This document shows positions 1 through 5,586 of a stretch of 39,007 nucleotides of DNA, piece by piece. The stretch is from an uncultured Alphaproteobacteria bacterium (GTDB lineage: Bacteria; Pseudomonadota; Alphaproteobacteria; Caulobacterales; Hyphomonadaceae), in contig CAIMMO010000181.1 in assembly GCA_903842595.1 (NCBI GenBank), positions 1-39,007 of the forward strand, in the 5' to 3' direction. How positions within the stretch are numbered: position 1 is the stretch's first letter; each line of letters begins with the position of its first letter. The notes under the pieces were generated by a model that did not search any database, was not told the origin of the DNA, and was given only the letters and a program-made list of their open reading frames with translations. The position numbers and the translations under genes are program-made.

Positions 1-75
1 CGGCACAAACTCGTGCAGCGACGGCGGCAACATCCACTGCTGATCCACGTCCCACGGTCGAAATGTCTTGGCCAT
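1..75 (-). CDS. IS transposase, N-terminal fragment (IS1182-like)
   Basis: Reading leftwards from the ATG at 75, the frame stays open to the window edge and gives 25 residues beginning MAKTFRPWDVDQ and containing LPPSLHEFVP. This opening is characteristic of IS5/IS1182-type DDE transposases, which catalyse cut-and-paste movement of their element. Only the N-terminus is present, so no catalytic residue can be checked. The upstream end of the element should lie between the start codon and the neighbouring protease gene that ends at 138, but I could not define a terminal inverted repeat or a target-site duplication. The family call rests on the N-terminal motif alone. Confidence 0.7.
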   Translation of the reverse strand, partial: MAKTFRPWDVDQQWMLPPSLHEFVP

Positions 76-137
76 GAACCGAAAGAATCAGCCTTCGGCT
101 CAAAACTCAACAGATCGACGATTACGGAGACGGGCTC

Positions 138-1643
138 CTAGTTGCCCTTGGCCGTCAGGGCCAGGCTGATCTTTGGCCCTGAAGTGAGAATTCCCAGGCC
201 GTAAACTGGATCGCGGCCGGGGTCGCCGGCGTCCTCGGCGAAGGCGGCCAGCATTGCATCGACAGACGCATGCCCGCCCGCCCCACGCTGGCCAGCCAGC
301 ATGGCGCTGACCCGGGGCGTCGCATAGGACGTCCCTGCCAGCTCCCGCCCCGAACCCAACGGTGACTGTTCGATGCCGAGCGCTGCGATGTCGACATGTG
401 GGCCACGCCCCGAATAGAGATAGGGACGTCCCGCGCTATCGACAGCCGAAACGCCAACAACCCCGTCATACGCTGCAGGAAAGGCAGGCGGCGCTGCGGG
501 TCCTTCGTTGCCCACGGCGGCGACGATGACCATGCCAGCCTTGAGCGACATCTGGATCGCGCGGCGAAGCGCGGGATGATCCGGCCCGGCGAGACTCAGA
601 TTTACGAGGTCGATGCGCGCCGTCACCAGCCGGTCAAAGGCCAGGACAAGCGCTGTCACGTCCGCAGCGGCAGAGTCGCCATGCTGTCGCATGACATCCA
701 GGAGCATCAGCCGCTCAGGCTTCACATGATAGGCGCTGGACAGGTCGCGCAACAGTATCGTCGTCACTGCCTCCCCGTGGCCCTTTAGGGCGGGTACGTC
801 GATCAACCTCTCGACCGGCCAGTCGGCGACAGCGTTTGTCGAGAACCCGTCGATGACGCCAAGGCGCGAACCGGGCATCGCGGTTGCAGGCGCTTCGCTG
901 CGCTGCTCCTCGACAAGTTCGTTCGGTCCGTCGCCTGCCGCCCGATAGATGTAATTGAATCCTGAAGGCGATGCAGGCTCCCGCGCTCTCAGCATCTCCA
1001 GAGCCTCGCTAGAGCTTACGCCTTCCGGACGGCGCAGCCGCGCCACGACGTTGCCGATCGAGACCAGCTCTCGCGCCTCGACAACCCCGAAGCCCAGCGC
1101 CTCTGCGCGCGCCAGCAGACCGGCATCGTCTGACATGATGACAAGTTCGCCTTCGCGATACGGGTTCCCCGCATCATCGTTTTCGACGGGCACAATCACA
1201 CCCTGGCGGTCGCGCTGTTCGTCCTCGTCTTCAGCGTCCTCTGCGTCGTCATCGTCATTGCCCTCCGACCCATGGCCGGAATTGTCCGCATCATCGTTGT
1301 CAGACCCGGAATTCGAACCGGAGCTCGAGCCGGAATTTGACCCACCGTCGTTCACGTCGAGCGCCGCACCATCGCCTCCTTCTGAAGCCGAAGCGATTTC
1401 GATTCCGGCGTCGTCGCGCCCCCGGTTGTCAAGGTCATCGCGTTGGGCGTCGCGCTCGCGGTCTTCGCGTTCTGCGGCGCGTTCTGCGGCATCCGCTGCG
1501 CGCTCGGCCGCCTTGGCTGCGCGCTCGGAAGCCCGCTCGGCGCGCTCCATCGCCTCCTCTTCAGGAGGTTTTGCGCTAGCCTGGCTGGCGAGCGCCAGAG
1601 CCAAGCCCAGTGCCGACACAAGAGTTAACCAGCGCGATGTCAT
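138..1643 (-). CDS. Exported S8 (subtilisin-like) serine peptidase
   Basis: This is a 501-residue secreted or periplasmic subtilisin-family protease. Residues 1-24 are a signal peptide ending ASQASA. Residues 27-70 are an Ala/Glu/Arg heptad-like helix and 95-148 a Ser/Asn/Gly then Asp/Glu-rich linker. Residues 160-235 resemble an I9-type propeptide. The catalytic domain follows with Asp265 (GVIDG), His289 (GHGEAV), oxyanion Asn379 (AVGNEGP) and Ser439 (GTSYATP). The frame is open upstream to 1760, but the start at 1643 is chosen because it begins the signal peptide; the AAGG next to it is too close for a normal Shine-Dalgarno. The gene is divergent from the ECF sigma gene with a 100-base gap, and the IS fragment lies just past its 3' end. 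A role in cleaving the anti-sigma factor or surface proteins is only an inference. No promoter of the class found upstream of the sigma gene faces this gene. Confidence 0.9.
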   Translation of the reverse strand: MTSRWLTLVSALGLALALASQASAKPPEEEAMERAERASERAAKAAERAADAAERAAEREDRERDAQRDDLDNRGRDDAGIEIASASEGGDGAALDVNDGGSNSGSSSGSNSGSDNDDADNSGHGSEGNDDDDAEDAEDEDEQRDRQGVIVPVENDDAGNPYREGELVIMSDDAGLLARAEALGFGVVEARELVSIGNVVARLRRPEGVSSSEALEMLRAREPASPSGFNYIYRAAGDGPNELVEEQRSEAPATAMPGSRLGVIDGFSTNAVADWPVERLIDVPALKGHGEAVTTILLRDLSSAYHVKPERLMLLDVMRQHGDSAAADVTALVLAFDRLVTARIDLVNLSLAGPDHPALRRAIQMSLKAGMVIVAAVGNEGPAAPPAFPAAYDGVVGVSAVDSAGRPYLYSGRGPHVDIAALGIEQSPLGSGRELAGTSYATPRVSAMLAGQRGAGGHASVDAMLAAFAEDAGDPGRDPVYGLGILTSGPKISLALTAKGN

Positions 1644-1703
1644 CCTTGTGAGAATACCCTGTTTCAGCGCCTTGCGCGAACCGAATATTTCATGCGCGTG
1701 TGA

Positions 1704-1729
1704 GAATAGAACCGTCGCACGGCCGTTGT
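1704..1729 (+). promoter_or_regulatory. Predicted ECF promoter of the sigma gene
   Basis: GAATAG at 1704-1709 (preceded by TGA) and CGTTGT at 1724-1729 are separated by exactly 14 bases. The same arrangement precedes two other genes of the locus (minus-strand sites at 4652-4679 and 5256-5283), so it is probably the -35/-10 pair read by the ECF factor itself, that is autoregulation. Transcription would start near 1736, leaving a very short leader before the ATG at 1744. The assignment is inferred from the shared pattern. Confidence 0.6.
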
Positions 1730-1743
1730 CGGGACAGAACTGC

Positions 1744-2268
1744 ATGAGTGAGGGTGACAACAGATTCAGGGTCGAACTGCGTGCGCTTATTCCGAGGCTC
1801 CGGCGGTTCGGGCATTCCTTGACCGGGTCGCCCGACGATGGCGACGACCTGGTCCAGGAGGCTTTGGAGAAGGCCCTGTCGCGAGAAGTGCAGTTTCAGG
1901 TTGGAAGCAGGCTGGACAGCTGGATGTACAAGATCATGCAGAATGCCTGGATTGACCAGAAGCGCTCAGCCGCACGCCGCCGGCAGATTATCCAGCCAAT
2001 GAGCGAGGACGTGGTTGCGGTCGGCGAAGACGGTCGCGACACCTTTGATTCACGCATCAACCTGCGACAGGTGCGCGAGGCGATGATGCATCTGCATCCG
2101 GACGAAAGGTCTGTTCTGGCGCTGGTCTCGATCGAAGGTCAGACTTATCGCGAAGCAGCTGAAACGCTGGGAATACCCATCGGGACAGTCATGAGCCGGC
2201 TTTCCCGGGCGCGGGTGCGGCTGCTGCAATTGCTCGACGGCGACGACCCTGTTTCGTGGAAGGACTGA
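1744..2268 (+). CDS. ECF-type RNA polymerase sigma factor
   Basis: A 174-residue sigma factor of the extracytoplasmic-function class, with only regions 2 and 4. Region 2 spans about residues 10-80, with the helix around GDDLVQEALEKAL and the DNA-melting segment SWMYKIMQNAWID. Region 4 spans about 112-165, with the helix-turn-helix YREAAETLGIPIGTVMSRL. No extra C-terminal domain is present. The ATG at 1744 is chosen because region 2 starts almost at once; the frame is open far upstream only because that stretch is antisense to the protease. The anti-sigma gene begins 3 bases after the stop, so the two are co-transcribed. A matching promoter upstream suggests positive autoregulation. Confidence 0.93.
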   Translation: MSEGDNRFRVELRALIPRLRRFGHSLTGSPDDGDDLVQEALEKALSREVQFQVGSRLDSWMYKIMQNAWIDQKRSAARRRQIIQPMSEDVVAVGEDGRDTFDSRINLRQVREAMMHLHPDERSVLALVSIEGQTYREAAETLGIPIGTVMSRLSRARVRLLQLLDGDDPVSWKD

Positions 2269-2271
2269 ACC

Positions 2272-3006
2272 ATGGACAAACTGTCCGATGAGATGATCAC
2301 CGCGTGGCTGGATGGCGAGGTCACGCAGCAGCAACGCAGCGAATTTGAAGCGGCAATCGCGGCATCCCCCGAATTGGGTGTTCGTGTCGCGCGGCTTTCC
2401 CGCGCCGATCGGCTGCTGGCTCCGGCGTTTGCTGAAACGCTGAATGCGCCGATACCGCAGCGCTTTGAGGCGGTGCTCGGAAGCTCGCGCCGGGGCGACG
2501 GTTTGGCCAGCTTCAGGGCGGCCCTGTCTGGTCTGCTTTCGCCTCGGCCCATGGCCATGGCGGCAGCCTCACTTGTTGTGGGCGTCATGCTCGGCGGGAT
2601 CATTCTGTCTGGATCGCCGACGGACGCCGGCATCGCGACGGATAGCCAGGGGCGCATGATTGCAAATGACACGATGGCGGCAAGTCTGGCATCTGTGGTG
2701 TCGGGCGCGAACGCGGGGCCTCTCGGTATCCGGCTTAGCTTTGTCGATAGCAGCGGTCGCTACTGCAGACAGTTCGAGACGCCCGCTGCAGCGGGACTTG
2801 CATGCCTCGAAAGCGAGTCATGGGTGATTGACACGCTGTCCGGCACGGGCGGGGCGCCCCGCGTTAGTGGAGCCTATGTCATGGCCGACGGTTCAACCGA
2901 TATCGCCATCTCTGCGGCGATCGAGCGTCTGGGCGTTGAGCGCGTGCTGGACAGTCGCGAAGAGTCGGTGGCGATGGCGTCCGGCTGGGCAGCCTCGGCA
3001 GACTGA
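2272..3006 (+). CDS. Membrane-anchored anti-sigma factor
   Basis: A 244-residue single-span membrane protein that would sequester the preceding ECF factor. Residues 1-75 form the cytoplasmic part, opening LSDEMITAWLDGEV as in anti-sigma N-terminal domains. The HxxxCxxC zinc motif of ZAS proteins is absent, so it belongs to the non-zinc type. Residues 94-113 are one hydrophobic helix. The periplasmic part contains two cysteines (Cys165 and Cys178) in a YCRQFE...GLACLE context, as seen in many alphaproteobacterial anti-sigma factors. It lies 3 bases after the sigma gene, in the usual sigma/anti-sigma order. The stimulus is unknown; the divergent protease is a candidate for releasing the sigma factor. 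Confidence 0.88.
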   Translation: MDKLSDEMITAWLDGEVTQQQRSEFEAAIAASPELGVRVARLSRADRLLAPAFAETLNAPIPQRFEAVLGSSRRGDGLASFRAALSGLLSPRPMAMAAASLVVGVMLGGIILSGSPTDAGIATDSQGRMIANDTMAASLASVVSGANAGPLGIRLSFVDSSGRYCRQFETPAAAGLACLESESWVIDTLSGTGGAPRVSGAYVMADGSTDIAISAAIERLGVERVLDSREESVAMASGWAASAD

Positions 3007-3033
3007 TCGTCTGCGACACAGTCAAAAACTGAG

Positions 3034-3068
3034 ACGCCCGGCCATCGACTGGCCGGGCGTTCTTGTTT
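3034..3068. terminator. Bidirectional rho-independent terminator
   Basis: An 11-bp perfect stem (arms 3034-3044 and 3050-3060, five-base loop) is followed on the plus strand by TTCTTGTTT. On the minus strand it is followed a few bases later by a run of five T. It sits between the convergent anti-sigma and outer-membrane genes and can serve both. Confidence 0.85.
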
Positions 3069-3095
3069 GTCGCGGCAGAAAGTTTGTCGCCTCGA

Positions 3096-3944
3096 TCAGT
3101 CCTCCGTGGGGCGGCGGAAGTCCGCGCGCCAAGTCAGCCGCAAGCCGGCGCCGAAATCGGGAGCGTTGTCAGTAAGGCCGGTTAACGCGTAGAGCGAGAT
3201 CCGCCAGTCCGGCGAGAGAGTAAAGCTGCTGTAGGCTGTCAGGTCAGCAGACTGATCCAGACCATTGATGGACGACTCCGACCAACCAGCGTCGACCCCG
3301 GCAACCACGCCATCAAGCGGACGGAAGTAACCGCCAGCACCGAACTGGGCGCCGTCCTCGCGCGTTGCGCCGCCGCGAAACTTGTAGCCTCCAAACGCGT
3401 AGATGCCGGCCCCATCGAAGTCGTGGCCGAATTCGGCCAGCATGGTGAAGTCCGTCTCGCCTGTACCGAGGTCCTTCGCCACGTCACCCGTCGGCAATGT
3501 GACGCGTCCGGTGAGGTCGAGATAGTTGTCATCGCCGATACTCTGCGACCACGTCGCCGAAAGCGAGATGTCCGCCAGACCGGACGAATTGACGCCGCCG
3601 ATGACCTCGCCGAGGTCGTTCTCGATCGGATCATCGTCCTCATCATCGCCGCCGCCGGGACCGCTGCGGTCGCCGCCATTATCGTCCGGGCCGCCCGGCA
3701 CCACGCCGCCTGGTCCTTCGATGGACGCGAAGGGTACACGTGCCCGGAACGACCAGTCGCCCGCGCGGAGACGAAAGGTGATCGGCACTTCATAAATCGA
3801 GGTTTCGTCCGTGCCGCCATAGGTGCCGGTTGAGTACTCTGCTCCTACGCCAATCTGAACAGTCTGGGCGGAGGCAGCACCTGCTCCTGCCACGATAGAT
3901 GCGCTGGCCAGTGCGACCAGCGAAAGCGATGTCCGAAACTTCAT
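3096..3944 (-). CDS. Predicted outer-membrane beta-barrel protein
   Basis: A 282-residue exported protein. Residues 1-26 are a signal peptide ending GAASAQ. The mature part alternates polar and hydrophobic residues in barrel-like strands (VQIGVGAEYSTG, WSFRARVPFASI, YLDLTGRVTLPTG, FGAGLRLTWRADF). It resembles the broad transporter/MetA-pathway barrel group, but the exact family is not certain. A Gly/Asp-rich loop (PGGPDD...GGGDDEDDD) is inserted near residues 82-110 and looks surface-exposed. The start at 3944 begins the signal peptide and has GGGGAG upstream; an in-frame ATG at 4010 is unlikely. It is convergent with the anti-sigma gene and shares its terminator. No promoter of the local ECF class was found upstream. 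Confidence 0.78.
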   Translation of the reverse strand: MKFRTSLSLVALASASIVAGAGAASAQTVQIGVGAEYSTGTYGGTDETSIYEVPITFRLRAGDWSFRARVPFASIEGPGGVVPGGPDDNGGDRSGPGGGDDEDDDPIENDLGEVIGGVNSSGLADISLSATWSQSIGDDNYLDLTGRVTLPTGDVAKDLGTGETDFTMLAEFGHDFDGAGIYAFGGYKFRGGATREDGAQFGAGGYFRPLDGVVAGVDAGWSESSINGLDQSADLTAYSSFTLSPDWRISLYALTGLTDNAPDFGAGLRLTWRADFRRPTED

Positions 3945-4013
3945 TGAACGCAACTCCCCGACAATCTTCCCAAGACTAGCAGCGCCTTTTCCCGGTCGCT
4001 GCCCCCCCACAGG

Positions 4014-4071
4014 CGAAAAACGAGAGAAGAGGCAGAGGCGCGGGTGGTGGGGGCTACCGAACGCCTCTGCC
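4014..4071 (-). terminator. Probable terminator after the Asp-rich gene
   Basis: A perfect 10-bp inverted repeat (4031-4040 with 4062-4071, loop 21 bases) is followed on the minus strand by a pyrimidine-rich stretch ending in five T (4014-4030). A second small hairpin (4078-4094) precedes it. The long loop lowers confidence. Confidence 0.5.
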
Positions 4072-4100
4072 CCCCTTTTCCGCTTCAGGCGGAACCTCGT

Positions 4101-4613
4101 TTAGTCCCGACCGCGTCCGCGGTCGCGATCACGATCCCGATCACGTCCGCGATCATCATCGCGGTCACGATCGCGGCCACGCTCGTCATCGCCGTTGCGT
4201 CCACCACGATCGTCACGCTCGTCTTCCGGACCATCGTCCCCGCCGCGCCCGCGACCTCGACCACGATTGTCATCGTCGGCGTCGTCATCGGCATTGTCGC
4301 CGCCGCGACCACGACCACGTCCACGTCCATCGTCATCATCGTCCGCGACGCCCGGCTGGTCGTCATCGATCGAGCCGTCCCCACGACGTTTCAGCCCGTC
4401 CGCGCCGATATCATCATCGCTGCCCGCAACGCCGGGCTGGCTGTCGTCGATCGAACCATCGCCGCGACGCTTGAGGCCATCGGCGCCGATGTCGTCATCA
4501 GACATCGAGCTGGGGAGCGCGGCATTTATCGGATCTGTCTGGGCAGTCGCGCCCTGTGCCGCAATCGCCCAGGCTATAACGCTGGCCGCTGCGGCAAAAG
4601 TCAGACGTTTCAT
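4101..4613 (-). CDS. Exported Asp-rich repeat protein, function unknown
   Basis: A 170-residue protein that I do not recognise. Residues 1-24 are a clear signal peptide (cleavage near GATAQ). Residues 38-64 and 65-91 are two nearly identical 27-residue repeats of the form SDDDIGADGLKRRGDGSIDD plus QPGVA. The rest is low complexity: DDDDD, then GRGRGRGG blocks, then alternating Asp-Arg to the C-terminus. There are no cysteines and no enzyme motif. The extreme charge suggests an exported polyelectrolyte that may bind metal, polysaccharide or a surface partner; this is inference. The start at 4613 is chosen for the signal peptide and a GGGAAA upstream; an in-frame ATG at 4637 is possible. An ECF-like promoter lies about 40-65 bases upstream. 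Confidence 0.75.
   Translation of the reverse strand: MKRLTFAAAASVIAWAIAAQGATAQTDPINAALPSSMSDDDIGADGLKRRGDGSIDDSQPGVAGSDDDIGADGLKRRGDGSIDDDQPGVADDDDDGRGRGRGRGGDNADDDADDDNRGRGRGRGGDDGPEDERDDRGGRNGDDERGRDRDRDDDRGRDRDRDRDRGRGRD
4341..4502 (-). repeat. Two tandem 81-bp coding repeats
   Basis: Copies occupy 4422-4502 and 4341-4421 inside the Asp-rich gene. Codon by codon, 25 of 27 residues are identical while 15 of those codons differ synonymously; only positions 21 (Ser/Asp) and 27 (Gly/Asp) change the residue. The duplication is therefore old and the amino-acid sequence has been kept. Confidence 0.9.
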
Positions 4614-4651
4614 TGGAAATTTCCCATTCGCGTACAATTTCCCACCGTCGG

Positions 4652-4679
4652 ACTACGCTGCAGCGCGGGAGTTATTCTC
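4652..4679 (-). promoter_or_regulatory. Predicted ECF promoter of the Asp-rich gene
   Basis: On the minus strand GAATAA (4677-4672, preceded by GA) is followed after exactly 14 bases by CGTAGT (4657-4652). This matches the sigma-gene and hydroxylase-like-gene promoters. Transcription would begin near 4645, about 30 bases before the ATG at 4613. The -10 block overlaps the stop codon of the upstream gene. Confidence 0.6.
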
Positions 4680-5213
4680 GCGGCCCCCACAATTCTGGTC
4701 TTCAGCCATCAGGCCCGCGTCCCACCCCGCATGGCGACGCGCAAGCACAAGTTCCATGTAGATTCCGCCCTTGCGACCGCCGTGGACAATCGCCGGAAGA
4801 TTGTCTCCGTAGAGCCGCCAGAGATCGCCAGTGCGCAAGGTCACCGCGTTTTCTCCGACCTGCATCCTGCTGCCCGCAGAAGCCTCACACACGAAGTGGT
4901 AAAATCTCAAAAGGTCACCGGTCGAAGCTCCTTCGACCAGCGAATGCAGGCACTGGCCAGCCGACAGATCGACCATTGTCGCGCGAACCAGATCGCAGTG
5001 ATTTATCGCGGCGAAAGCTTCAATGAAATTGCGTCCACGCCAGGTAAGCCTTTCGCCCGCTTCCCGATTGGCATGCCATGGCGACCCCGTTCGGAACCGA
5101 GCGACGCGGCGGCCCTCGCCACCACATCGAACTGAGGACGGCGCTTTATCAAGCCCCTGCAGCACGAAATCCTTCGAGGGCAAACCGCATTCGATCTTCT
5201 GGAACCGCTGCAT
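4653..5213 (-). CDS. Aspartyl/asparaginyl hydroxylase-like protein, possibly degenerate
   Basis: A 186-residue protein without signal peptide. Residues 75-160 follow the pattern of short double-stranded beta-helix hydroxylases: RATMVDLSAGQ then His90, LLRF with Arg103 (a possible 2-oxoglutarate-binding Arg), RMQVGENAVTLRTGDLWRL, then NLPAIVHGG. In active family members a second iron-ligand His follows the Pro of this last block; here it is Ala141, with His144 three residues later. It may therefore be inactive or ligand-shifted. The start at 5213 is chosen because a predicted promoter ends at 5256; the frame is open further up to 5315. The gene ends 39 bases before the Asp-rich protein begins. 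Assignment by eye only; another cupin family is possible. Confidence 0.5.
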   Translation of the reverse strand: MQRFQKIECGLPSKDFVLQGLDKAPSSVRCGGEGRRVARFRTGSPWHANREAGERLTWRGRNFIEAFAAINHCDLVRATMVDLSAGQCLHSLVEGASTGDLLRFYHFVCEASAGSRMQVGENAVTLRTGDLWRLYGDNLPAIVHGGRKGGIYMELVLARRHAGWDAGLMAEDQNCGGRENNSRAAA

Positions 5214-5255
5214 ATGTCCGCCGCAATCGTCGCCGAGCCACGCTCTCCGAAAACA

Positions 5256-5283
5256 ACAACGCCGCAGTCGCGGAGTTATTCTT
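5256..5283 (-). promoter_or_regulatory. Predicted ECF promoter of the hydroxylase-like gene
   Basis: On the minus strand GAATAA (5281-5276, preceded by AA) is followed after exactly 14 bases by CGTTGT (5261-5256). The spacer is very similar to that of the Asp-rich gene promoter (CTCCGCGACTGCGG against CTCCCGCGCTGCAG). Transcription would begin near 5249, about 36 bases before the ATG at 5213. Confidence 0.6.
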
Positions 5284-5446
5284 GGACGACCGCAAGTGAA
5301 AAGGTTGGCCAACATGCCTGTCAGACCAACTCGACCTCTTCTCAGCGACTTACCGTCGCTCTGCGGCGATCATTTGGCCGCAACGCTCCTCCAGAGTAAG
5401 GGCGTTTACAGAGAACAAAGCTCGCCGGGCGAGGCTCACAAAGCCC

Positions 5447-5560
5447 CGCATCCCATGCGCCGCGTGCCGTCAGGATGAGAACGGGCGTCGTCACGCCCCG
5501 TGCTCGCCATTCCTTGAGAGTGTCCAGCCCAGATTTTCCGTGCGGCGCGATGCAGAGGTC
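5447..5560 (-). pseudogene. Response-regulator receiver domain remnant
   Basis: About 38 codons on the minus strand read like the middle of an OmpR/PhoP-type receiver domain, with SGLDTLKEWRARGV and TTPVLILTARGAWD, matching the alpha3-beta4 region and its conserved Thr/Ala. The phospho-acceptor region upstream is unrecognisable (DLCIAPHGK), and the sequence after GAWDA loses similarity. No start codon, N-terminal acidic pair or DNA-binding domain remains. It lies just past the stop of the flavoprotein gene. I read it as the decayed remains of a two-component regulator; chance similarity is unlikely but not excluded. Confidence 0.5.
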
Positions 5561-5586
5561 ACGCGCTCCGGGCACACCGCGAACGG

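Noticed and set aside
76-137. Terminal inverted repeat of the IS element
   Set aside because: Only one end lies in the window and no pair or target duplication can be compared.
955-1743. Open plus-strand frame continuous with the sigma gene, giving a long Ser/Arg-rich N-terminus
   Set aside because: It is antisense to the protease gene, its composition reflects that gene's acidic and Ala-rich codons, and sigma region 2 begins right after the ATG at 1744.
3942-3970. GGAAGA, 14 bases, CGTTCA directly upstream of the barrel-protein ATG, resembling the local ECF promoter
   Set aside because: The second block abuts the start codon, so transcription would begin inside the gene, and the spacer is the Shine-Dalgarno (GGGGAG). 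The first block also lacks GAATA.
4101-4340. Short near-repeats suggestive of a CRISPR-like or satellite array
   Set aside because: They are codon-level low complexity (Asp-Arg and Gly-Arg tracts) inside a coding frame, with no regular repeat-spacer units.
4341-4502. EF-hand or dockerin-type calcium site in the Asp-rich repeat
   Set aside because: The DxDxDG spacing is not met (DDDIGADG), so calcium binding cannot be claimed from the sequence.
4044-5135. Long plus-strand open frame of about 360 codons rich in Ile, Val and Thr
   Set aside because: It mirrors the Asp/Arg codons of the Asp-rich gene on the other strand and shows no domain or Shine-Dalgarno.
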